From contig OW818665.1 of NCBI GenBank assembly GCA_942493045.1, positions 868,001 to 932,000 on the forward strand: 64,000 nucleotides of DNA, read 5' to 3'. Positions 8,717 to 17,386 of the stretch are shown here, in pieces. The stretch's first letter is position 1, and each line of letters begins with the position of its first letter. The translations under genes and the position numbers were made by a program. The DNA comes from Teretinema sp942493045. GTDB taxonomy: Bacteria; Spirochaetota; Spirochaetia; Treponematales; Treponemataceae. Below the pieces are notes generated by a model that was not told the origin of the DNA, ran no database searches, and worked only from the letters and a program-made list of their open reading frames with translations.

Positions 8717-10321
8717 ATGATGAAAAAACGGTGCATGATACTTTTTCTTTCATTCTTTTGTCTGTTCTATGGCATCGGCCAAAATGGCGGCGCAGAGCTC
8801 ATTCAAAGCGGACACTGGACTTTTGATGCGCTTAGATACCTGGCTATGGAGAGCGGCATAGTCACTTTGGCGAGCTTCGCGCCGGTTACCAGACATGAAT
8901 TAGGCGTGCATTTGAACGCAATCTCCCGCGAAGCGCTTTCGGCGGAGGGGCGGTCGGTATATGACAGTGTCAGCCGGTATCTGGATGGCCAGGAACCGCT
9001 GGCACAGAACGGATTTGGCAGTTTCGATTTTCGTCCTGTCGCCTCAGTGAGCGCCCTTCTACGACAAAACAGCGATCTGGAGCTGCTTTCCGATAAAATT
9101 GAGCGCTTCAATTCAACCAAACCCTTTTTATCGTTACCTATTTCGGTCTCTTTTGCGGATCGTGTTGCGGCGCGCCTTGATTTTTCGCTGACCGAGGGGT
9201 ACTGGGCCTCGACTCTGGAACGACGAGTGCTTTCCGTTCCACTAGACGCGGACTCCTTTGATATGAATACACCCCGTGACGCCTATCTGGCCGTCGGCAA
9301 TGGTTATTTATCGGCGGTTATTGGTCGGGGACCCCTGCAAATCGGTGAGGCGGTCAATGGCAGTCTGCTGCTTTCAGATTCGGCTGACCGGCTTAATTAT
9401 GCTTCCTTGGCTATGTTCAGCAGGAATATTCGATTTTTTATTACACCGATAGAACTTACTCCGCACCGGTTCGCTTATTTTCACGGTATCTCTTTCCGTC
9501 CGAGACCGAATCTGGCAATAACCCTTTCTGAAGCGGCGACTGTTAATGCCCCGCTGGATTTACGGTACTTGAATCCGGCCATGATTTATCACAGTTACGC
9601 CGGCTGGAAGGATGACTATGGACAGGAGGATGATGTCAGTCCGGTAGGTACGGAGTTTGCGGCCACGGTGGAAATTGTTCCAATGAATAATTGGCGTTTA
9701 TACGGACAATTTGTAATGAACCAGTTTCAAACAGCCTATGAGCGGGAAAACTTTGCAGAGACAGCCCTGCTGATTCCAAATTCTCTCGGAGGGCTGGCGG
9801 GTCTCGAACACAGCCGTATTTTAGGTGATGGTTATCTTTCAATGATCCTTGAAGGGGTGTATACCAACCCCTGGCTGTATATCCTATCCAATCGGGATAT
9901 CAGTTTCTATTGGTCCCGTCGGGAACTGGTCGCTCCTTCGGGCTACACAAATAAGGCGATCACGGGTTGGCTCGGGAGCCCTTTCGGACCGGATACCTTG
10001 GCGGTAACGCTTCAGGGGAAATACTTTGTCCCGCAAAAGTACACTCTGGAGGGTAGTTATCGTTTTATTCTGCAGGGCCGCAACGGAGAACTTTTTTTTC
10101 TTGACGAAACAGGAACCTATTACCCGGAAACAGTTGACGAGGCTGTCTTAACAACACCTTCATCATCAGCGTTTTTTCAGCACCGGCTCAGTCTTTCCGG
10201 TACTATGAACATCAATGAAAAACTGGGGGTAGAAGCTCTCGGATGGTGCGCTTTGAATGGTGGTGCCTCTCTTGGGTATTCCCTGGGTACGTCATTAGGG
10301 ATCAGTTATCAGCTGCGTTGA
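8717..10321 (+). CDS. Exported outer-membrane beta-barrel, Wzi-like
   Basis: About 534 residues with a cleavable signal peptide (basic start, hydrophobic core to about residue 20). The rest is rich in alternating aromatic/polar strands typical of an outer-membrane barrel. The arrangement of conserved pieces such as TPHRFAYFHGISFRP and the DLRYLNPAMIYHS segment resembles the capsule-assembly Wzi family, in which the N-terminal helices precede an 18-stranded barrel. I treat this assignment as tentative. ATG 8717 (followed by a second ATG) is supported by AAAAGG six bases upstream; the longer TTG start at 8684 has no such site. No terminator is seen before uvrA. Confidence 0.6.
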   Translation: MMKKRCMILFLSFFCLFYGIGQNGGAELIQSGHWTFDALRYLAMESGIVTLASFAPVTRHELGVHLNAISREALSAEGRSVYDSVSRYLDGQEPLAQNGFGSFDFRPVASVSALLRQNSDLELLSDKIERFNSTKPFLSLPISVSFADRVAARLDFSLTEGYWASTLERRVLSVPLDADSFDMNTPRDAYLAVGNGYLSAVIGRGPLQIGEAVNGSLLLSDSADRLNYASLAMFSRNIRFFITPIELTPHRFAYFHGISFRPRPNLAITLSEAATVNAPLDLRYLNPAMIYHSYAGWKDDYGQEDDVSPVGTEFAATVEIVPMNNWRLYGQFVMNQFQTAYERENFAETALLIPNSLGGLAGLEHSRILGDGYLSMILEGVYTNPWLYILSNRDISFYWSRRELVAPSGYTNKAITGWLGSPFGPDTLAVTLQGKYFVPQKYTLEGSYRFILQGRNGELFFLDETGTYYPETVDEAVLTTPSSSAFFQHRLSLSGTMNINEKLGVEALGWCALNGGASLGYSLGTSLGISYQLR

Positions 10322-10332
10322 CCCATTCCAGA

Positions 10333-10361
10333 TTGACCGCAGCGCTTACAACAGGTATTAT
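10333..10361 (+). promoter_or_regulatory. uvrA promoter, probably leaderless
   Basis: TTGACC (10333-10338), 17 bases, TATTAT (10356-10361), then only six bases to ATG 10368. The predicted transcription start coincides with the start codon and there is no Shine-Dalgarno sequence. Confidence 0.65.
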
Positions 10362-10367
10362 TGACAC

Positions 10368-13220
10368 ATGAAAAAGCAGGAAGCCAGCTCAACCGCCCAC
10401 GTAAACAACCTGATTATTAAGGGCGCGCGTGAGCATAATCTGAAGAATATCGACATAACCCTACCCCGGGACAAACTGATTGTCATTTCAGGCCTTTCCG
10501 GCTCCGGCAAGAGTTCTCTGGCTTTTGACACCATTTTCGCGGAGGGCCAGCGCCGTTACGTGGAATCCCTTTCCGCCTATGCCCGTCAGTTTCTGGGGAG
10601 GATGGATAAACCGGATCTGGATTACATTGAAGGGCTTTCGCCGGCGATTTCCATTGAACAAAAGACCACACACAAAAACCCGCGCTCCACGGTTGGCACA
10701 GTAACCGAGATTTATGATTATTACCGGCTGCTGTTCGCCCGGATAGGGCATGCCCATTGTCCGCAATGCGGAAAGGCCATTGAAGAGCAGTCCGTTGACC
10801 AGATAATCGACACCATTTTAAGCTGGGAGGACGGCTCCAAAATTCAAATCCTCGCCCCGATCGTACGAGGCAAAAAGGGCGAACATCAAAAACTGATCGC
10901 GGATGCCAAGAATGCCGGCTTTGTCAGAGCCAGAATTGACGGAATGTTGGTCAGCCTGGACGATCCCATTCAACTTGACAAACAAAAAAAACACACAATA
11001 GAAATTGTGGTAGACAGAATTGTGCTCTCGAATGAAGCCCGCAAGCGTCTTTCAGAATCCGTGGAGACAGCTCTTTCCAGCGCCAATGGTATAATCGCGG
11101 TCATCCGGGGGGAGGAGGAGTTCTTCTTTTCCCAGAAGACAGCCTGCCCGGATTGCGGTATTTCTATTCCCGAACTGCAACCCCGGCTTTTTTCCTTCAA
11201 TAATCCCTTTGGAGCCTGTCCGGAGTGCACCGGTCTCGGTGCCCGCCAGGAATTCGACGTTAATCTGATTATTCCGGACCGTTCGCTGTCCTTCGAAGAA
11301 GGCGCCATCCTTCCGTACAATCCGGACTCAGCCTGGAACCGCAGCCGGTTTGTGGCTCTGGCCGCGCATTATAAATTCTCGCTGGATACGCCGATCGCCG
11401 ACTATCCAAAAAAGATTCTCAATATCCTGCTCAACGGCTCCGGAGACGACGCTATCGACTTTGTCTATGAAAACCGCGAAGGTACGGGACATTTCAAGTA
11501 TCATCAGAGCTGGCCGGGAATCATCGCCGACCTGAAGCGGCGCTACAACGAAACTTTTTCGGACGCTCAAAAAGAGAATCTGGAAAAGTACATGTCCAAC
11601 CATGAATGCGAAGTCTGTCACGGGCGGCGGCTGAAGCCTGAGGCTCTGGCGGTGACCGTGGGCGGCAGTAATATTCATGAATTATCCTCTTTAACCGTCG
11701 CGGACTCCCTCGTTTTTTTTGAAAAGCTGAAACTCACCGAAAACGAGCAACATATCGCCAAACAGATATATAAAGAAATTAAAGCCCGGCTTACTTTCAT
11801 GAAAAATGTCGGACTGGATTATCTTTCTCTGGAACGGAAATCTTCGACTCTGTCCGGCGGTGAAGCCCAACGTATCCGGCTGGCCACCCAGATCGGCTCG
11901 AGCCTGATCGGCGTGCTCTATATTCTGGATGAACCTTCCATCGGTCTGCATCAGCGGGATAATCAGCGCTTGATTGATACATTGCTTTACCTCAGGGACC
12001 TCGGAAACACCCTCATTGTCGTTGAGCATGATGAACAAACCTTGCGCATCGCCGACCATCTGGTGGATTTGGGTCCAGGGGCTGGCGTACACGGCGGTGA
12101 AATCGTCGCCCAGGGTACCCCGGAAGAGGTAATGAAGGTTAAAAAAAGTTTAACCGGGCAGTACCTGGCCGGCAAACTGATCATGGAGATTCCCAAGCAA
12201 AGACGGTCCGGAAACGGTCAGAGCATCAAGCTGACCGGTGTTACCGAACATAATCTGAAGGATATCAGTATCGAAATTCCGCTGGGCACCTTTACCTGCA
12301 TTACCGGCGTGTCCGGCTCCGGTAAGTCAACCTTACTATCGGACGTTTTATACCCGGCCATCTCCAACAAGATAATGCGCACCGCCCATCCAGAGGGAGC
12401 CTACCGCAAAATTACCGGTCTGGAACATATCGACAAGGTGATCAATATTGACCAAAGCCCGATCGGTCGAACACCGCGCTCCAACCCGGCCACCTACGTA
12501 GGCGTGTTCACTGGTATTCGCGACCTTTTTTCCAGCCTGCCAGACTCTAAGGCCCGGGGCTATAAAAGCGGCCGTTTTTCTTTCAATGTAAAAGGCGGAC
12601 GCTGCGAAAACTGTCAGGGAGACGGCACCATAACCATTGAAATGAATTTTTTACCGGACGTCTATATTTCCTGCGATGTCTGCCATGGCAAGCGCTTTAA
12701 CCGCGAAACCCTGGAAGTGCGCTTTAAGGGAAAAAACATCGCGGATGTGCTGGATATGACCATTGAGGAAGCCGCCGATTTTTTCGCGGCTATTCCGCAC
12801 ATCGCCCGGAAAATGGAAACCCTGCTTTCGGTCGGACTGGGCTATATCAAGCTCGGCCAATCCGCGCTGACCCTTTCCGGCGGTGAAGCTCAGAGAGTAA
12901 AACTGGCGAACGAACTGGCCCGGCGCTCTACCGGCAAAACCCTGTATATACTGGACGAACCGACCACCGGCCTGCACTTTGCCGATGTTAAGCAATTGAT
13001 GCTGGTAATACAGAGACTGATAGAGCAGGGGAACACGGTGATCATGATCGAGCACAATCTGGATGTTATACTGCAGGCTGATCAGTTAATCGATCTAGGT
13101 CCGGAAGGCGGCGCGCGCGGCGGACAGATTGTCGCTACCGGCACACCGGAAGAAATTGCCGCGGTAAAAGAGTCATGGACCGGAAAATATATTAAAGAGC
13201 TGCTGGAACGCCGTAAATGA
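10368..13220 (+). CDS. uvrA: Excinuclease ABC subunit A
   Basis: Damage-recognition ATPase of nucleotide excision repair; it loads UvrB. The length of 950 residues is typical. Two ABC modules are visible: Walker A GLSGSGKSS near residue 44 and GVSGSGKST near 648, with signature sequences LSGGEAQRIRLA and LSGGEAQRVKLA. Zinc-finger cysteines appear in CPDCG...CPECTGLG and CENCQGDG...CDVCHGKR. The gene has its own promoter and overlaps the next reading frame by four bases (ATGA). The same uvrA/LptD-like adjacency is, as I recall, present in Treponema pallidum. Confidence 0.97.
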   Translation: MKKQEASSTAHVNNLIIKGAREHNLKNIDITLPRDKLIVISGLSGSGKSSLAFDTIFAEGQRRYVESLSAYARQFLGRMDKPDLDYIEGLSPAISIEQKTTHKNPRSTVGTVTEIYDYYRLLFARIGHAHCPQCGKAIEEQSVDQIIDTILSWEDGSKIQILAPIVRGKKGEHQKLIADAKNAGFVRARIDGMLVSLDDPIQLDKQKKHTIEIVVDRIVLSNEARKRLSESVETALSSANGIIAVIRGEEEFFFSQKTACPDCGISIPELQPRLFSFNNPFGACPECTGLGARQEFDVNLIIPDRSLSFEEGAILPYNPDSAWNRSRFVALAAHYKFSLDTPIADYPKKILNILLNGSGDDAIDFVYENREGTGHFKYHQSWPGIIADLKRRYNETFSDAQKENLEKYMSNHECEVCHGRRLKPEALAVTVGGSNIHELSSLTVADSLVFFEKLKLTENEQHIAKQIYKEIKARLTFMKNVGLDYLSLERKSSTLSGGEAQRIRLATQIGSSLIGVLYILDEPSIGLHQRDNQRLIDTLLYLRDLGNTLIVVEHDEQTLRIADHLVDLGPGAGVHGGEIVAQGTPEEVMKVKKSLTGQYLAGKLIMEIPKQRRSGNGQSIKLTGVTEHNLKDISIEIPLGTFTCITGVSGSGKSTLLSDVLYPAISNKIMRTAHPEGAYRKITGLEHIDKVINIDQSPIGRTPRSNPATYVGVFTGIRDLFSSLPDSKARGYKSGRFSFNVKGGRCENCQGDGTITIEMNFLPDVYISCDVCHGKRFNRETLEVRFKGKNIADVLDMTIEEAADFFAAIPHIARKMETLLSVGLGYIKLGQSALTLSGGEAQRVKLANELARRSTGKTLYILDEPTTGLHFADVKQLMLVIQRLIEQGNTVIMIEHNLDVILQADQLIDLGPEGGARGGQIVATGTPEEIAAVKESWTGKYIKELLERRK

Positions 13221-16200
13221 GGCCTTCACCGTTTTCTCGCCTGACGCTAGCCCTTGTTTTCATTCTCTGTGGCGCACTGGCCTTGGCGGACGAAAGAACG
13301 GTAACCATAGAATCGGCCTTAACCATGGAATATCTGGCGGGACAGTCCGGAGAAGAAGGCGGCATCGTGCGTTTTGCCGGCTCTGTTGTCATAGTCGTGC
13401 GCGAGGGTTCCTCTGTGTCCCGTATCAGCGCCGATGAAATAATCTATGACAAGGATAATGATATTCTGGAAGCCCGCGGTAATGTAGGGTATGAACATTC
13501 CGCCGGCGCTGCCTCCGCGGAAAGTTTTTCGGGAGAGGCCCTGCATTTTGACATCAAAAACCGGAAAGGTGTTTTTCTGGACGGCTTTGTCCGTCAGGAC
13601 CCGGGAAAGAAAGACGCTGACCCTTATACGGTACGTTCTACAGTTGTCGGTCGAGACTCAAGCTCGACGATGGCCTTCCGTAACGGCGTACTGACCACCT
13701 GCGACGATGAGGACCCGCACTGGTCTATCCGCGCTTCCCGGATCTGGCTGTTGCCGGGTAACGAGATTGCCCTGTTGAACGGCGTGCTCTCGATCGGACC
13801 GGTGCCGCTGTTTTATATTCCCTTTTTTTACTATCCCTCTGATGAAATGATCTTTCATCCGGTATTCGGATTTAAAAACAGAGAAGGGTATTTTGTACAA
13901 ACGACAACCTATCTGATTGGTCGAAAACCGCTGGAAAACACCTCTTCATCCGAGGGTGGTACCAGCTTTTCAAACTTCATGCAAAGTGACAGCCTCAAAG
14001 AACAGCGGCGTGAAGGTTTATTCCTGCGCAACCTTGAAGAAGATGCTAAAACCAGCGGTTCCGACTATTTAAAAGTGATAGTGGACGGTTACTCTTCGCT
14101 CGGTGCCCTCACCGGAGTGGACGGCTCTTTCGCCCCGCAGGGTCTGGTGAAGTCAGTCTCTTTTTCCGCTTATATCGGTGTTTCCCGGACTCTGTATCCT
14201 CCAGATGCCGGATTGTTTTATTCCACCTATTCACCGGTCGGCGAGGAGAGCTGGGCTTCATCCAACTTTCTGGGGCTCTCAGTACCATTCCGCTATCGTT
14301 CGACTTTCGCACTGCGCATGGACAAGGCTCCGTTTAATATAACAGTTTCACTGCCAATAATTTCAGACCCCTGGTTCCGTTACGATTTTTTAGAAAGAAA
14401 AGAAACGATGAACTGGTTTCAACTGCTGATGGAACAGGACGTGCTGGCTTCAGCGAAGACGGTAAGCGAAGAAAACTCCATCCTCTGGAATCTCAGCGGA
14501 TCGATCAATCCTAAACTTGGTTTTGGAGCGCCTTACCTCAACCAGTTTTCAGTCAGCGCGATTTCCGGCTCTCTGGGCTTTAATTCAAAAACCACCGCCG
14601 GTCTGGACGCTTATGAACAGCTTTATTCGCCGGAGCGGAGATTTTTTTATCCGGAATATATTAAACCGGAAATAAAATTCTCTCTGTCAGGAACTCTTTT
14701 ATCCTCTAATTCTACTGGCCGGGGAGGGCCATCCCGGTCCGCTCCGGTTGATTTGATTCCGCCCCGGGATTCTTATTCCGGTGAAGATGACACACCATCA
14801 TCGGCACCGACTCCAGCCAATGCCGATCAGAAAAGCACCTCTGAGGCTTTACCCGATGCAACTGACGCTGCGCGTTATATTCCGGCCTCCGCCATTCAGG
14901 GTGCGGTCCCGACGCCCTATATCTACAAGAGCGCCTACAGTCTGACATGGAATTTAACCCCCTCAGTGCTGCAGGATTTCCGCTATAATACCAAAGGTTG
15001 GGACAGCACCGCAGATATTGACTGGAACAGTTTTTCATCGTCGTATGCCCAGTCTTCCGCCAACGCTAGCCTGCAGGGGCAGTACAGTTACGGCCAGGAT
15101 CTTTTTTCCACCAGCGCCGCCGCTTCTTTTTCTGGAAACTGGCAGAGGAATTCCTTTTTAGCCGATGGCGCCTATACTGAAACCGAAAAACAGAGAATCG
15201 AACTGAATAATCTGAAATCCACCGCGTTCACCCTAACCGCCAACGAATCGATGCAGATAACTCCTTTTCACCGCGATGAGTACTTTAAACCGGTCAATCT
15301 GAGATGGTCTTTGCGCTCAAAGCTGCTGTCTTCTGAATTTACCGGTACCACTGAACAGCCGGATTGGCGTATACATACAGCTGAATGGAACAAGGAATAT
15401 ATCCAGGAGCATCAGGCCGGCGGTGTGGCCGGAATTAACCTGGCAGGGTTAAATCAGACTTTGACAATTTCCAGCAATTTACCGCCATTACTGGAAGCTT
15501 ATTCCGGTAATATGGCTCTTAACTGGCCCTTCGGCGGTCTGACACTCAGTACCCGCCTGTATGAAAAAGAAAACCTGGCAGAAAAATGGTTTTGGGATCC
15601 GTTGCGCGCCAAATTATCCTGGAATTTTCCGCGCTCTGTCAGGTTGTCCCAGGAATATGTGTACGATATTGATGAGAGTGAACCCGTGAGATTGCATTTT
15701 GATGGAAGCTGGCAGATGCTTAGCGCTTCTTATACTTTGAGTAATACCATCCCCTTCAGGCTGGAAAGCGGCTCGGGCTGGGTATTGGATGGCACGGAAC
15801 CTGAATTTCTGCCGGTGTCAGCCGGAATAACGCTGGATAACTCCGCCAAGGCTTTGAATATCAAGTTCTGGAAAAACCGGATTCAATTTTCGGCCCGCGC
15901 GAATGCGACTGTTCAGTTCAATCTCCTAAAATTGACGGAAAGCTATTTTGCTTTTACCCCCTCGCTGACTTTTAAAATCTATGAATCACTGGACTTTACC
16001 CTAAGCTCGGTAAGCCGTAACGATGTAATTGCGCGTTATTTTCAGGATTGGACTGATCTTCCAGTTCCCTTACCGGGAGAAACTGATATGCTAACCGATC
16101 TGCGCGACTCCTTCAAGTTTTGGGATACTCAGGCCCGTGAGCGTTCCGGTTTTAAACTAAAGTCCCTCTCCTTCGCCTTAACGCATTATTTACATGACTG

Positions 16201-16375
16201 GACAATGAATCTAAGTTATGAGATTAAGCCGATTTTACGTACGGATTCCAGCAGTGCCTATTACTATGATTTCAGCCCGGAAATAAACTTTTCAGTTGTC
16301 TGGAAGCCCATTGGAGATATTAAAACCACCATTCAGGCAAAAGAAGGCGTTTTCTCACTGAATCCCAAGGAATAA
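13217..16375 (+). CDS. LptD-like (OstA) outer-membrane assembly protein
   Basis: A 1052-residue exported protein. A signal peptide of about 24 residues is followed by a periplasmic OstA/LptA-type beta-jellyroll (about 30-170), with IYDKDNDILEARGNV and the HFDIKNRKGVFLDGFV pattern. Next comes the LptD middle region (about 170-240), including TTCDDEDPHWSIRASRIWL and the characteristic GPVPLFYIPFFYYP. A long beta-rich barrel region then runs to the C-terminus. A Ser/Pro/Asp-rich insert lies around residues 495-555, probably a surface loop. In LPS-bearing bacteria LptD inserts LPS into the outer leaflet; many treponemes lack LPS, so the cargo here is open. It is translationally coupled to uvrA (ATGA). 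Confidence 0.85.
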   Translation: MRPSPFSRLTLALVFILCGALALADERTVTIESALTMEYLAGQSGEEGGIVRFAGSVVIVVREGSSVSRISADEIIYDKDNDILEARGNVGYEHSAGAASAESFSGEALHFDIKNRKGVFLDGFVRQDPGKKDADPYTVRSTVVGRDSSSTMAFRNGVLTTCDDEDPHWSIRASRIWLLPGNEIALLNGVLSIGPVPLFYIPFFYYPSDEMIFHPVFGFKNREGYFVQTTTYLIGRKPLENTSSSEGGTSFSNFMQSDSLKEQRREGLFLRNLEEDAKTSGSDYLKVIVDGYSSLGALTGVDGSFAPQGLVKSVSFSAYIGVSRTLYPPDAGLFYSTYSPVGEESWASSNFLGLSVPFRYRSTFALRMDKAPFNITVSLPIISDPWFRYDFLERKETMNWFQLLMEQDVLASAKTVSEENSILWNLSGSINPKLGFGAPYLNQFSVSAISGSLGFNSKTTAGLDAYEQLYSPERRFFYPEYIKPEIKFSLSGTLLSSNSTGRGGPSRSAPVDLIPPRDSYSGEDDTPSSAPTPANADQKSTSEALPDATDAARYIPASAIQGAVPTPYIYKSAYSLTWNLTPSVLQDFRYNTKGWDSTADIDWNSFSSSYAQSSANASLQGQYSYGQDLFSTSAAASFSGNWQRNSFLADGAYTETEKQRIELNNLKSTAFTLTANESMQITPFHRDEYFKPVNLRWSLRSKLLSSEFTGTTEQPDWRIHTAEWNKEYIQEHQAGGVAGINLAGLNQTLTISSNLPPLLEAYSGNMALNWPFGGLTLSTRLYEKENLAEKWFWDPLRAKLSWNFPRSVRLSQEYVYDIDESEPVRLHFDGSWQMLSASYTLSNTIPFRLESGSGWVLDGTEPEFLPVSAGITLDNSAKALNIKFWKNRIQFSARANATVQFNLLKLTESYFAFTPSLTFKIYESLDFTLSSVSRNDVIARYFQDWTDLPVPLPGETDMLTDLRDSFKFWDTQARERSGFKLKSLSFALTHYLHDWTMNLSYEIKPILRTDSSSAYYYDFSPEINFSVVWKPIGDIKTTIQAKEGVFSLNPKE

Positions 16376-16429
16376 TAAGCGCTTGACGGGAGCTCGCTCT
16401 TGTATGTACACTCAGGGGAAGAGGTTTAT

Positions 16430-17386
16430 TTGGAAACTGGCTATACAATCGTTGTGGGGAATCAGGATATGCTTTCGGTTGTTTGCGGCGCTAATGATAC
16501 GAATTTGCGTCTGCTGGAAGACTACCTTGGCGTACCCGTAGTGACCAAGGGTAATGAGCTGACTGTAGCATCCTCAAATGAGGTCGTGTGCCGCAAGTTC
16601 CAGGAACTGGTAGAAAAGCTGCTCTCCTGCTCCGCCAATAACAATGAGGCTTCTTCAGATTTACTCACTTCGCTGATTGCTACCATTGATGAGCCGCTTT
16701 CGGCTGATGTTCACTCTCAATTCATTCATATCCCCCAGGGTTTAAAAAAGGTTTATCCAAAGACCACCCGACAGGCCGAGTACATCCATAAAATAAAAAC
16801 CCATGAACTGGTTTTTTGCCTCGGCCCGGCCGGTACAGGAAAAACATATATAGCGGTAGCCGATGCCCTGCGTCAGCTGCTGAGCCATGAAGTCCGCAAA
16901 ATGGTGCTTACCCGTCCGGTAGTCGAAGCCGGCGAAAATCTGGGCTTTTTACCTGGTGACTTGGAACAAAAGATACATCCCTATATCCGGCCGCTGTATG
17001 ACGCGATGGAAAGTCTTATCCCCGTCGATACAATCCGCCGTCTTGAGGAGTCGGGAATGATCGAGGTAGCGCCCCTGGCCTATATGCGCGGGCGCAGCCT
17101 GCAGGACGCGGTTATCATTCTCGACGAAGCCCAAAATACCACCCGGGAGCAGATGAAAATGTTTTTAACACGGCTAGGTCAGGGTTCTCGGGCCATAATA
17201 ACCGGAGACCCGACACAGGTTGATCTGCCACGGAGCGTTCTTTCCGGTTTGGGTCACGCCGTGCATGTGTTGCGCAATGTCCCCGATATCGCCATAATCA
17301 TGTTGGAAAACAGGGATGTGGTGCGCAGCCAGCTCGTAAAAAAGATCGTACAGGCATATGAACAAGAAGAAAATACAATATCTTAA
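16430..17386 (+). CDS. PhoH-family ATPase (YbeZ-like)
   Basis: About 318 residues; a cytoplasmic P-loop ATPase linked to ribosome maturation with YbeY. Walker A is GPAGTGKTY, Walker B IILDEAQN, followed by the ITGDPTQVDLP sensor motif and the family motif TRPVVEAGENLGFLPGD. The N-terminal KH-like region lies at about 15-90. I chose TTG 16430 because GGGGAAGAGG lies five bases upstream and the N-terminal length then matches PhoH proteins. An in-frame TTG at 16400 is the alternative. The 3' end overlaps the next gene by 29 bases. It heads a PhoH / 7TM-HD / YbeY / CorC cluster that is conserved in many bacteria. Confidence 0.92.
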   Translation: METGYTIVVGNQDMLSVVCGANDTNLRLLEDYLGVPVVTKGNELTVASSNEVVCRKFQELVEKLLSCSANNNEASSDLLTSLIATIDEPLSADVHSQFIHIPQGLKKVYPKTTRQAEYIHKIKTHELVFCLGPAGTGKTYIAVADALRQLLSHEVRKMVLTRPVVEAGENLGFLPGDLEQKIHPYIRPLYDAMESLIPVDTIRRLEESGMIEVAPLAYMRGRSLQDAVIILDEAQNTTREQMKMFLTRLGQGSRAIITGDPTQVDLPRSVLSGLGHAVHVLRNVPDIAIIMLENRDVVRSQLVKKIVQAYEQEENTIS

